A stretch of DNA of 64,000 nucleotides from Coprinellus micaceus. Lineage: Eukaryota; Basidiomycota; Agaricomycetes; Agaricales; Psathyrellaceae. Under the pieces are notes generated by a model. It saw only the letters and a list, made by a program, of their open reading frames with translations, made no database searches and had not been told where the DNA came from. Where the stretch lies: positions 2,542,001-2,606,000 of the forward strand of contig OX596338.1 of NCBI GenBank assembly GCA_951394405.1. Direction: 5' to 3'. Of the stretch, positions 21,849 through 32,242 are shown one piece after another (within the stretch, counting starts at the first letter, position 1; every line of letters starts with the position of its first letter). Both the position numbers and the translations under genes were made by a program.

Positions 21849-24689
21849 TCAACGTACACGATGGGGGCAGACTTTGATTTCCTCTGCGGTGGGGGGAATC
21901 GGCTTAGGGAGTTGCTTGGGCTTGCCCTTGCAACAGCTCGCGTGGTGGCGATGCTCGTCCCGAGTATGAGACTCGCCGCAGATGGGACACCCGAGGCGGG
22001 TTCGGCACATGAAGTTAGCGTGCCCCCATTTGCAACAGTTCTTGCAGAAGGGGACACCGGGGTGGCGGGGGGTCGACCTGATGAGGCACGACCTGCCAAA
22101 GATGTTGATGGTCTTGTTGTTCAAGGCCTTCGCGCGGGTCCCAGCTTGGGAATCCCAGATGTTGAAGTACACAGTCACCGACGTGGATGACTTGGACTCG
22201 GAGTTGACGACCTGGGGACAGGCTGTCGTGATGTAGTGCGGTTTCAAGGGCGATGCCTCGAACGCACTGTCGATGTCAGAGAAAATCATAGGATTCCCCC
22301 CAACGCGGTATTTGGGTACACCATATATCGCGAGATAGCTGGTGGACTGAGGAAGACCGACCCACAAGTCGCGGGACCAGTCTGGAATTACTTGGGTGAT
22401 CCACCCTCGCACGGCATTTAAGTCGCGCTCGGTAGGAACATCTGTCGTACGAAGGCTCCAGCCCCCGTAGGCCTGGCTGCCAGATAGGACACGGAGTGTT
22501 GATCCGGCCCACTGAAGGATGTCGTTCATACCCGCCATGGCGAACGCGCCGTCCATGGTAGGGATCCGACCATCCTTCTGGTTGAATAGGACCATGATCT
22601 GCGTGCGAGGCGGACCCTTGGTCGTGGATGCGGGGATAACTGTCTTCTTCTTCTGCTTCTTCCCGCTCGAGACGGGGCCAGCAGAGATCGGAGGAGGGTT
22701 AGCCTGAGGAAGGGGAGGAACAGGGCCGCCGTTGATGATTTTGGCGATCTGCGATGGAGTTAGGTCAGGTTGAGCCCGCCCCCAAGTGGCAGCAGCCTCG
22801 ACGTAACTTGGTTTCGTCTTGCCTCCCTTGGCAACGACGTTCCATGGCCTGAGGGCCGCGGGTTTAGAGACGGGCTTCTGAGGGCCGACCGGAAGGCCGA
22901 CTCTCTGGAAGGGGACAGTGGGAGCCTTTGGCTGCGGCCTCGGGCCTCCATCGTGCACACGCTTCCGTGTAGCCGCAGAGAACGGAAGGTTCGGGTTCGG
23001 GCCGGGTGGGGCCGGTTCCTGAGCTTTCCAAGAATCTTCGGGTCGTTCCTCCACGGGGGCGGGACGTTCCGGGATGGGGTTCTGGTCCACCGGGATGGGC
23101 AAGCCAGTAGGGAGACGCTTGTCTGCCTTCTTCCTCTTCTTGGGCGGGACGACAGTCGAGTGGGCTTTGTTGGTCGTATGACCAAAGTCGGATGTGCGGG
23201 CACCTGCATCGGGCGGGGGGGTGTGCGGCAGCTTCTCTCGAAGCCTGACACCCACGGCGAGCTGGTACGAGTCCCAGGTGGGATGGCCTCCTGGTGGTGG
23301 GCCAGGTTGCTGTGAAGATGTAGTGTAACGGGGCTCTTCCTTCGAGTTCTCCTTGACGGCCGCACGGATCGCCGCAGAGATCGAGGTCGAGTACTCGTCC
23401 CACGATGTGTACCCAGCTGGCAAAGTGCCAAGCTCGGGGTGAGATGCAGGGAGTTGTGAAGATGAGGGAGGGGCTTGCGCCGGCTCACCTCCTCCTCCTC
23501 CCCAACCGTGGGGCACAAGCTCTTGCTGCTGCTGCTGCAGACGCCGAGCCTGTGGGGACACCAGAGGTGGCTCCCACTGGCTGGCCTCCGCCTGCTGCTG
23601 CTGCTCGGACAGTGCCGCCCAGTCGGTGGTCGTGTCCCCTTGGGGACGCGTGGATAGAACGCCGCGCATAATGTCGGCCGGGACGCTTACGTCCTCGTCC
23701 TTCATCTGCTCGACGTGCGAAGCCCAGTCCTCGTCCTTCATCTGCTCGACGTGCGAAGCCCAGTCCTCGTCCTTCATCTGCTCGACGTGCGAAGCCCAGT
23801 CCCCGACGGCAGGTTCCGAGGCGTACATGCTGTCCTCGACGTCCTCAACCTGCATCGGGTTGATCGGGACGTCGTGGGCGGTGTCGCCAGCCTCTCGGCT
23901 AGCTAGAGGGTCCGCACTGTCCCTGTTTCCAAAGGGCGGGATCCTTCCGAACTGAGTCGGAGGGGACCGGATCCTCTGGGCGTGGGGAGTAGCTTGGTTT
24001 CGGGGGGAAGGAGGGCGAGTGCCTGGCGGGGTCACCATGTCGTCGTCCTACAAGGATTTGAACGCTGTCCTCCAGGCAGAGCCTTGGACGGCGGCGTCAA
24101 CTCGGTCCAGCGTGAACCATAGAGTTTTGAGCGCGTCGGTTTCCTCAGCGGGAGGGTCCCGTCTGAGGAAGAACTCGGCGGCTCGGTTGAGGGAAGAGAT
24201 GGCGTCTTCTAGTGTGAGGGTGCTGGAGGGTGCCGGGGTGGGGAATTGGGTCCTGGTCGCTTCCGAGCCAAGACTTACCTCCTCCTCGTCACTCTCATCG
24301 TCATCCTCGCTCCCATCCTTTTCCCTGTAGACTGTGGACGGTGGTACCGTGGCAGAGCAGGCACTCTGATCCTCCGTACCTCCTCCACTAATGTTCAACG
24401 GGTCATCGTCGCTCTGGGCTTCGGTGCTCGTCGATGTTTGAGATGGTCCGTGCTGAGCCCGAAGGGTCGGCACGTCCGGCGTGTATCGTTCGCGGGCCTG
24501 CGCCCCTAACGAGGTGGATTGGGGGGCCTGAGACAGGTCCCTGTTGGAGTGCATAGAGGCTGCCCGCGAATGGGGCCTCGGTGTAGAGGGAGCCGGATGG
24601 CTGGGATCTCGGGACGACGTGCGGGATCGACCGCCCGGTGGGGACGACTTCTCCCGGCGCGCGGCGGGTTTTTTCTTCGATGAGGACAT
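21849..24689 (-). pseudogene. LINE-1 G ORF1 (sub-lineage b), two stops
   Basis: Begins MSSSKKKPAARREKSS at 24689. An in-frame TAG at 24048-24050 interrupts the proline-rich N-terminal region; the frame then stays open to 21849. Present are a Q-rich stretch (RRLQQQQQELV), a folded middle region (IMVLFNQKDGRIPTMDG ... YGGWSLRTTDVP), and zinc knuckles CKNCCKWGHANFMC and CPICGESH. The last knuckle is deleted, and the join creates a TGA right after VCPHRVR. A 12-residue unit (DEDWASHVEQMK) is repeated three times. ORF1 type b differs clearly from type a (C, Q) between about residues 240 and 420. Confidence 0.9.
23692..23799. repeat. 36-base in-frame tandem triplication in ORF1 of G
   Basis: Three head-to-tail copies of a 36-base unit, at 23692-23727, 23728-23763 and 23764-23799. 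Each encodes the same 12 residues, acidic and tryptophan-containing (DEDWASHVEQMK). As 36 is a multiple of three, the frame is kept. The copies look identical, so the amplification is recent. Confidence 0.93.
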
Positions 24690-25682
24690 CGGTGATGCCC
24701 TCGATGGTCGTATACCAGCCTAGCAGTCGGCGGTACACCTTCCTGGCGACGGGGTAGAGATGTTGTGAGTGTGGAGATAGGTCGGCCCGAATAGGAAGGT
24801 GGTGGTAAGAGATCAAGAAGCGAGTCCGGTCGCTATCAGACATACAAAGAGAGCGTGAGCGTCACTAACTAAGTACTACAGCATTTATGAGAAGTGAAAT
24901 TCGACGATTTGGGGACGCCCAGCACTTGAGGTTTTACCCCCAACCAGCGGACAGACGGTGAAAGGCCTTCTGGCACTAACAGATCAGTATATTGAGTCGG
25001 CATTCTCACCCAGTCCAGACCAATCCCAGCCAGTACCAGTCCACCACAAGGTGTTATGGGCCCCGGGGGCACGCCTTGCCTGCCCCCGAACGGTGTCCCT
25101 CACGGTAACCGCGCTTCGGGTACCCCTCATCCACATCAGTTGCAAGGACTGACACGTCAGGGTACCTACCCAGCTCCCTTCATGTGAGACCTTTAACCAG
25201 CCAAGACCAGGCCACACCAGACGAGGCCGCCTTCTCTCAACCATCCCCCTGTGGGGCGTATTCAAACCCAAAGGCGAAGGCCTTTGGGTTATCTTCTAAG
25301 AACCAAACGAGCTCCCGGACGTAGCGGGGGTCACGATCGGCGGTCTCCAGTACACCGCACTGGGTAAAGATATGATGCCTAGTTTGCATCGGACAACCAC
25401 ACTCACACTCATGTGAGTCTTGGTTATGAATATTGAGCCGTTGGCGATATTCGCCAGTCGGTGCATGATTGAGAATGGCCCTGCACATGCATGCACAAAG
25501 CGCATTATTCTTGTTAGCATGTCGGAGCCATACTCCCCCGTTGGAGTATGTCGGACGGATTGGCTTCCCCTTGGGGTTGCGCAGCACCAAGAATTGATGC
25601 CTTACATAATCTGGGTTGCGTGCCTGAGTAGCCCACGCGTCCAGGGCGGAGTCGGTAACATGCTTGCGCACGCTATCGAGAG

Positions 25683-25698
25683 AAGTAGCGGGTCTCAC
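25683..25698. repeat. Target-site duplication of LINE-2 I, left copy
   Basis: AAGTAGCGGGTCTCAC, identical to 26252-26267 on the other side of insert I. The first two A of the right copy could also belong to the A tail, so the duplication is 14-16 bases. Confidence 0.92.
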
Positions 25699-26253
25699 CG
25701 GATTCCTCGCTTTTTGCGAGAGTTCGTCGGATTCTTGATGGAGAACCCGCCCGCCTTTAGTTTCGGGTTCCAATATCGTCACCCACCGCCAGTGGGTATT
25801 GGATGAGTGGCTTGCGGCCTTTCCTGGACCAGGCTGTAAAGGCCAACGGTTTACGCGCGTAGGACTGGGTAGCCGGCTCGACGTGTCAGTCTCCACAACT
25901 GATTGCGGATGAGAGCTGGACTAAGTTGGGTGCTTCTACGGAGGTGCCTGCCGGAGGGTGTGGAGAACCCGCCGGGAGCCTGGATCGAAACGTGTTTACT
26001 TAGTAGCCGGTCGGCTAAGTCTGGGGAGGGGCACCGCAATAAAATTTGTCCTTCTGGCGTCGCCTTCCAAGGCTTCGCACACGAGTCTTGAACTTCGCTT
26101 CGGGGGAGTTCTATCTTTCGCCCTATCGCTGCGTTTATGCGTCTGTTTGTAAATGTTGGCTGTATGTATCGTAGAAATACTTTGTGTAGTAGCTAGCGAC
26201 CGGACTGCCTGTGTGCCCCGGAATACAAAAGCTGAATTCAAAAAAAAAAAAAA
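25699..26253 (+). mobile_element. LINE-2 copy I: short 3' fragment with A tail
   Basis: A 5'-truncated insert of a second LINE family. It encodes only the last 35 or so ORF2 residues (RFLREFVGFLMENPPAFSFGFQ ... HPPPVGIG), followed by a 3'UTR of about 435 bases and an A tract ending at 26253. The 3' end reads GGAATACAAAAGCTGAATTC before the A tract. It lies in LINE-1 H/J with a 16-base target duplication, the hallmark of target-primed reverse transcription. Confidence 0.93.
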
Positions 26254-26267
26254 GTAGCGGGTCTCAC
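26252..26267. repeat. Target-site duplication of LINE-2 I, right copy
   Basis: Second copy of AAGTAGCGGGTCTCAC, directly after the A tail of insert I. It continues in frame, on the minus strand, into ORF2 of H/J. Confidence 0.92.
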
Positions 26268-28251
26268 TCCTGCCGGAGTAGGAGGGAGGCTCCGCGCGTG
26301 CAGATGAGCACGATGTTGAAGACCCCACTTCAACTTTGAAGGGGTCTCAATGAAGTCCACCCGTCTGTCCGCCTTGGCGGCAAACCAGGTGCGGAGGGCC
26401 TTACAGGTTGCAAGCGAGTGTGCCTGGCCCGAATGGATCCCCGGATCGACTGCTCTCTTAGCCATGGCTAGAGAGTCAGTGAATATTGCAATCCGATCAC
26501 AGTCTTCTAGGGCCGTAGCCCTTCCAACTGCCATGCGAATCGCTAAAAGCTCGGCGTCCGACAACAGGACACGTCCTGCCACCGTGACTCCCTTGCTCTG
26601 TTGATTACCTAGGCCTTCGTATACGTAGGCCGCGGTCACATTATGCCTGGTGGCCTTGGGGACAGACACGTCCACCCCCATGCACACCGTGCTGATGTTG
26701 GTACTCAAAGAGTTCCATAGAGTGTTCAGTTCCTGTCGGCGCCGTTCAAAGATATCTTCGCCGTACCGCTGGAAACTGTTGAAGTGGACCTGGGCCCCAT
26801 AGAGGTCCATCATCCTAGATCCTGGAGTATTTTCGACCGCACATGGCTCGAACTTCTCCGTCAGTTTGGGCAGTCCTCTGAGGGTCTGGCCTATAGCGTC
26901 CTTTACGCGGCCGCGGTTCACTGGAGAGAGGTGACAGGCAGCCCCATAATGGGGGGAGGCACTTCCCCTGTGTTCCTCTGGTAGTAGGGAGCGCAGGGGA
27001 TGGGTGGGAGATAATGTTGCCGTCCGGAACACAGCACGCTGTGAGAGTTTCCGGAGGTGAAGACAAATGGGTGGGAGGCCCGCAAGGCTCTCCACTCCCC
27101 CAGTAGGAGACGTGTGAAACGCCCCTATTATCCAGCATGCTGCTTTACGCTGCATGGAGGTTAGAATTTTGAGTGCGCCCTGAATTTTGGTGCCCTCATA
27201 GTCCCACAGTCTATGTCCGTACGTGCAGATCGGCATCACACACACTCGGAACAGGATGCGTTTGTTCTTGGGCGACAGCCCTCGAGTAGAATTACCAAGC
27301 ATCCTCATCGCCATTACGGTGGTGAGGGCTTTGGTCGAGTAGTACCAGATGTGCTCCTTAAAGGAGAGCATCCGATCGGAGGAGAAGCCCAGGTATCGCC
27401 AATACTGCTTGGGTTTTAGGGGGGTAGCACCTGTGTAGGGCGCGTATCCAAGATCTAAGGGCATATTGAATTCCGTATGCCCTCTGTCGAAGTGGAAGAG
27501 TTCTGTCTTGTCATGTTCCAAGACGAGTCCTACCTTTGTAAACATCTCGAAGAGACACTGATATGCATGATACAAGTGCACGCAGTTCTCTCTGACTGTG
27601 CGAGATTTGACAATGATGGTGCCATCATCCACGTATGAGATTAAGGTAGCGAGTTTCCCCTCTGGCCTCAATCGGAAAAGCTTCATGATTGGAGCTATGA
27701 CAAGGGCAGACAATACGGGTGAGAGGGCCGAGCCCTGTCCCACCCCCACGTCCGCCCGGAAAGGATCCGAAGTAGAGCCATTCCACACATAGGATGTGTG
27801 GCGCTCCACCAGGTAGGATTCAAAGAAGGTCACCACCATAGGGTGGAAACCTTGCTTGCGGAGTACCTCGAGTAGGAACTCGTGGTTGATGGACGGAAAG
27901 AACTGAGCGATGTCGAAGGCTACAACGCTCGTCTTAAGTCCTGCTGCCCACCCTGTCCGCACCAAGTGCGTAAGGAATAGGCCTGCATCTTCGGTGGAGC
28001 GCTGGCGCACCCCTCCCGTTTGATTAGGATCGACAAGATCATACTTGATCATGTCAAACTGAAAACGGTTGGAAATCATCTTTTCAACCAATTTACCAAG
28101 GGTGTTCAGGAGCACAATGGGTCTGAACGCCTTTGGGGCAGAGTAGGACGGCTTGTTCGGTTTCGGTATGATAATCGAAAGCGAGTCCTTGAAGTGTTTT
28201 GGCCAGTGCCCGGTTTTTATGCAGGCATTGGCCAAGTCCATCACAACCTTT

Positions 28252-28561
28252 TGTTGGAACTTGGTGACTTGGTGACTACACCCTTATCCATCCTTATCCA
28301 TTCACAGATCACCCTTATCCATCATGATCTTGCCCTTCATCAGTTATCTTGATCTAATCGGACTTAGTTATCATATCTTGATCATCTAGCATCATGTGAC
28401 CTGATTCCTGTGTATCAACACTCCATGTATTGCCCTGAGGACCCTTAGTCCAGTACTCTGACCTAGAGGCTTCAGGTGAGTAGCAGTATGCCCCAATATC
28501 AATAGTTCAGTACTCTGACCTAGAGGCTTCAGTGTCCCTGCCCCCAGTTACACTTTCAACA
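28252..28561 (+). repeat. 5' LTR of Copia K
   Basis: A 310-base LTR with TGTTGG ... TTCAACA ends (TG...CA). It contains an internal duplicated motif (AGTACTCTGACCTAGAGGC) at about 28450 and 28508. By eye it differs from the 5' LTR of Copia O at only two positions. It should contain the promoter and the 5' end of the element transcript. Confidence 0.93.
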
Positions 28562-28585
28562 AGTTATGAGCCCCGCGCTCTGAAG
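28562..28585 (+). other. Copia K primer-binding site
   Basis: Directly after the LTR stands AGTTATGAGCCCCGCGCTC. Its reverse complement contains GGGGCTCATAAC, which has the form of the 3' strand-end of an initiator-methionine tRNA anticodon arm (CAT anticodon in the loop). This suggests priming by a 5' half-tRNA, as known for Drosophila copia, rather than by a tRNA 3' end. Confidence 0.65.
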
Positions 28586-29246
28586 ACCTCCTTCGTCGTT
28601 GTTTCTGCGTTCACCCCACTGCGTACACGTCCGTCACTCGTTCCCCAACGTTTCACGCGTCTACGCCCACCGGTTCTCTCGCAATCGGCCTCCCAATTCT
28701 CGACGACTTCGACCCTCGTTTCCCGGCCTCCCTCTGCTGCTGGCCCCTTGCTATCTCGCCCAGTCGACTCGACGCCAGCGTTTCTAGCATCCCTCTCGTT
28801 CCCTGCCACGTAGCTTGCCAGCTCATCGCAGGATCGGCCCATCTTTCCGCAGCCCCAACTCATTCCCTTTGGGGTTCCCTTTGTCTTCGCTCTTTCGGAC
28901 CGACTACTCGGTTCCCTCGGTTCCTTGGTTCCGCACAGGCTCACCGGTACGGTCCCCTACTCGCTCCCGCGATTTGGACATATCAGCCGCAGCCTGCCAC
29001 GTCATACGACTTGTTCTATTCTGGGTGCTCAACTCGGTCCGATCTCCCTTCGCATTCTTTTGTTGATTGCGAGTCCGCTGTCACCCGCACACCCTTCCTT
29101 CAACGTTCAACGTATCCCTCGCACCGTCCTCGACACGTCACCGCAACGACTGAACCGCCAACTGCAGCCCCTTCGACGCTGCGACGCATTCTTTCCCCCC
29201 AGCCTCAACTCTCTCCCATATCCCTTCCAGGCAGATCGATATTCGA
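28586..29246 (+). other. Copia K untranslated leader
   Basis: About 660 bases between the primer-binding site and the gag-pol start. The open frames here are short and low in complexity, and I do not consider them coding. The matching leader of Copia O is at 45883-46544. Confidence 0.7.
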
Positions 29247-31307
29247 TTGTCTGTAGCAGCTCTCCCCATGGCCTCATCAGGACCCAACTTTCCGAAACTC
29301 GGTGGGACCAACTACCCTTGCTGGTCTGGCGATATGGAGGCCTGGCTCAAGGCCTGTGGCCTCTGGCGCACCGTTATGGGTCTCAGTGCACGCCCTACCT
29401 TCGCCTCTATTGCCCCTACCACTCTGGACACCGAGTCTTCGACCCCTGGCTCTACTGCGAAAGCAAAGAAGGCCGCAGCAGCTGCTGCTGAGCTCAAGGA
29501 CGCTTGGGAAGCGAAGGCTATGGAGATGCAGGATGCCTGGGATCAGAAGAGTGATAAGGCAGCTGGTTGGATCTGGCTGTCTCTGGAGGAGGATGTCAGG
29601 ACGTTGGTTAGAGGGTGCAAGGACGATCCCCAGGTGATGTGGACAACGTTAGAGGAGACCTACCACCAGAAGAAGGCTGGTAACCGCTTCAACGCCTACA
29701 ATGCCCTCTTCTCAATTCGCAAGCAGGACGACGAGTCCCTCCAGACCCTCATCAACCGTGTGGACGATGCCCTGACGCTCTGTCAGGCCCTTAGGCCTCA
29801 AGAGTTCGATATCACCGCTCTCGACAAGGAGCTCTCATCCATGGTTCTTCTACGCGCCCTCCCTGAAGACTACTCGCATTTCGTGACCTCCCTCCTCCTT
29901 CTCGACAAGCTTGACAAGGCTACGATCACCCAGGCCTTCCTCACTGAGGAGACTCAACATCGACGCCATGCTGCCGATGCCCTCTCTGCCGCTGCCCTCT
30001 CCGTCTCGTCTTCTGCGTCTTCGACTTGCGCATTCTGCACCCAGTCTGGCCATACCCAGGCTGACTGCCGTGCGTTTGCTCGTGCCCAGAAGAACGCACG
30101 CGAGTACGTGGCGTCTGGACCCTCCCAGAAGCGTGGACAGCAGTCCAAGAAGGCCCAGGAGAAGTCTCAGGAGTCGGCCGCCACATCCGGTGTGACCGAG
30201 TTTGCTGGAAATGCAAGTGCTGTTCCGGATCTCGCAGATCCTTCCTCCCCCATCCAACCCCACGCTGACTTTCGTTGGAATGCAGACTCAGGCTGCACTT
30301 CAACAATGACGCCGCACCGTCACTGGATTCGAAATTATCGTCCTCTCCGTGTCGGTGTCGAGTTAGCAGACGGCAGTATCATCTACTCTGCTGGGGTTGG
30401 GACTGTGGTCATTGACCCAGTGGTGGACGGGAAGAGGATTCGATCCGTAGAGCTTACACGTGTTCTCCATGTACCCCAGCTTCGTTCCAATCTCCTATCA
30501 TGCTTGTTCCTCACTCGGTGCTGCGGTTTCTCCATCCTCATCGACTCAGCCTTCATGCACTTCATGCGTAGCGGTATGACGCTGTTTCGAGCTCGAATCA
30601 CATCCAACAACGCTGCCTTCATCGATGGAGCTACTCGAACGGCTGTAGAGTCTGCGAACGCCCTCACAACACGTCCCCTTGACCTCCAGCTCTGGCATGA
30701 ACGTCTCTGCCACCACAACACCGCCGACATTTCGAAACTCATCTCTGGCGGTCTGGCTACTGGCATCTCCCTCTCCTCTTCTGCGAAGCGAGACCTCATC
30801 TGCGAGCCCTGTCTGGCCGGCAAGATGCACTCTGGGTCGTTTCCCTCGACTGGGAACCGTGCCTCGCATCCCCTTGACCTCGTCCACTCCGATCTGTGCG
30901 GTCCCATGTCCGTCTCGACCCCAGAAGGCTTTCGTTACTGGTGTGTCTTCATTGACGACCATACGCGCTATCGGGTCACGGTCATGCTCAAGCGGAAGAG
31001 TGACACGTTCGCTGCCTTCAAGCTGTTCAAGGCTCTTGCTGAGACACAGCTGGGTCGAAAGATCAAGGCTCTGCATGACGACAAGGGTGGCGAGTACATG
31101 TCCACCGAGTTCAACACATTCTGTGACAACTCTGGCATTCTCAGACTCCATACAACTCGAAATCGTCCTCAACAGAACGGTGATGCAGAACGAGCCAACC
31201 GGGTCATGCTAGAGGATGTGACTGCAATGCTCCACCAGGCCAAGCTGCCTCCTAGCTTCTGGGGTCGCTGCCTTGCCACCCAGGTGAAGGTCTGGAACTG
31301 CCTGCCT

Positions 31308-31391
31308 ACCTCTGCGCTTCCGGGTAAGACACCCTACCTCTGCGCTTCCGGGTAAGACACCCTACCTCTGCGCTTCCGGGTAAGACACCCT
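31308..31391. repeat. 28-base tandem triplication in Copia K
   Basis: Three perfect 28-base units (31308-31335, 31336-31363, 31364-31391), where Copia O has one. The extra 56 bases are not a multiple of three and cause the frameshift in gag-pol. Confidence 0.95.
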
Positions 31392-31834
31392 ACGAAGCCT
31401 GGTACAGCAAGAAGCCAGATCTGAGCCACTTCAGGGTGTTTGGATGCACTGCCTACGTCTTTGTGCAGAAGGACAAGCGCAAGAAGCTGGAGTCCCACAT
31501 GCGCAAGTGTCTCTTTGTGGGCTATCCGTCGGATTACAAGGGCTGGAACTTCTACGATCCCACCACCAAGCAGTTCTTTGTCTCTGAACGTGCTGAGTTC
31601 GACGAACGCTACTTCCCTGGTCTCAGGATGAACAACTCCATTGACCACAACCTCCTCCATCTTCTTGGACAACCACCCACCGCTCCCATCCCCTCTGGCG
31701 CCCCTGCTGCGTCCCCAGAGGTTCCTGACGACGTTGAGCTTCCCCAGATGCCTGTGCATCTACCTGCTCACATCGAGCCACCCCCAGCACCTCGAGGTGC
31801 TTCACCGGTTCCAGTCCCCCTTCTGAATCTGCCT

Positions 31835-31936
31835 GCTCCTCAACCGCCTGCCCCTGCTCCTGCCCAGCTTCGTGGTGCGAGTCCTGCTCCTCAACCGCCT
31901 GCCCCTGCTCCTGCCCAGCTTCGTGGTGCGAGTCCT
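31835..31936. repeat. 51-base in-frame tandem duplication in Copia K
   Basis: Two copies of a 51-base unit starting at 31835 and 31886. Each encodes 17 residues of a Pro/Ala-rich linker that includes PAPAQLRGASPA. Copia O has only one copy. Confidence 0.93.
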
Positions 31937-32242
31937 GCCCCTCAGCCTGTCAGACGCACAGGACGGCAGTCAAAGCAGCCAGGGGAGTGGTGGAAGGTGG
32001 CCAAACCGGTTCGACGTGGTGCTAGCCTCAGTGATTCTGACTCTGAATCTGAACGCTCGCCCTCTCCTCCTCCTGCACCTGCCCTTCCCATGCCTGTACC
32101 TCCTGTCCCAGCACCTGCACCTGCACCTGCACCGCCTCTTGCTGCCCCCGCACCTCGTCCTCTCACTGCCCCTGCCCTTGGCCGGGCCCTTGCACCGCAA
32201 CTCGCCCCTGCTCCCCCAGCTCTCTGGGAAGCCAGGGAACCG

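Larger units (their letters stand above)
20522..24822 (-). mobile_element. LINE-1 copy G: both ends present, large internal deletions
   Basis: Minus-strand element with its A tail (T tract) at 20522-20540 and its complete 5' terminus at 24821-24822. The 3' end is sub-lineage b (GGAATACAAAACCTGATTTC). It has lost about 70 bases in the last zinc knuckle of ORF1 (near 21851) and almost all of ORF2, from just after the ORF1/ORF2 junction to the RNase H domain (joined at 21804/21805). What remains is 4.3 kb of the expected 7 or so. The flanks do not show a target duplication. Confidence 0.9.
24823..28251 (-). mobile_element. LINE-1 copy H/J (sub-lineage b), split by LINE-2 insert I
   Basis: The minus-strand parts 24823-25698 and 26252-28251 are one element: the ORF2 sequence resumes exactly where it was broken, and the break carries a 16-base duplication from insert I. 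The 3' end lacks the last 45 or so bases and the A tail, where it meets the 5' terminus of G. The 5' side stops within the reverse transcriptase, at KVVMDLANACIK, directly at the Copia K LTR. Confidence 0.9.
25237..28251 (-). pseudogene. LINE-1 H/J ORF2, 5'-truncated, split and mosaic
   Basis: Covers the reverse transcriptase from KVVMDLANACIK, RNase H (FTDSLAMAKRAVDPG) and the C-terminal zinc finger, with normal end YAPQGDG at 25237. The catalytic YVDDG is present. The frame is interrupted at about 25699-26253 by insert I. From about 27200 to 27640 the protein (for example HFDRGHTEFNMPLDLGYAPY) differs strongly from every other LINE-1 copy here but is not LINE-2 either, while the segment 27645-28251 is nearly identical to copy P, including the shared rare change NQTGGVRQR in place of NQMGGVRQR. 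Confidence 0.88.
28252..32242 (+). mobile_element. Copia K: 5' LTR, leader, gag and first part of pol
   Basis: Ty1/Copia retrotransposon that begins with a complete LTR and breaks off in the proline-rich linker between integrase and reverse transcriptase, at LWEAREP. There it is joined to LINE-2 copy L. No 3' LTR follows. Together with the adjoining LINE-1 segment it is an inverted duplicate of Copia O plus LINE P (42994-47485). Confidence 0.93.
29247..32242 (+). pseudogene. Copia K gag-pol, frameshifted and truncated
   Basis: Single gag-pol frame from the ATG at 29247 (a second Met at 29268 is also possible). Domains are Copia-type Gag (GWIWLSLEEDVRTLV ... ALPEDYSHFVTSLL), a zinc knuckle CAFCTQSGHTQADC, the protease motif ADSGCTST, the GAG-pre-integrase HHCC region (LWHERLCHHNT ... 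CEPC), and integrase with D in VHSDLCGP, D in LHDDKGGEY and E in GDAERAN. A 28-base unit present three times at 31308-31391 shifts the frame, giving a stop at 31353-31355; the correct frame resumes and runs to 32242. The reverse transcriptase and RNase H are missing. A further 51-base in-frame duplication lies in the proline-rich linker. Confidence 0.93.

Noticed and set aside
21849..21870. Spliced-out intron as the cause of the small deletion in ORF1 of G
   Set aside because: The removed segment does not have clean GT-AG borders; repeated GTACG at the edges fits a microhomology deletion.
28532..28813. Small gene in the Copia leader
   Set aside because: The open frame overlaps the LTR end and the primer-binding site, has low complexity, and only mirrors the same leader of Copia O.
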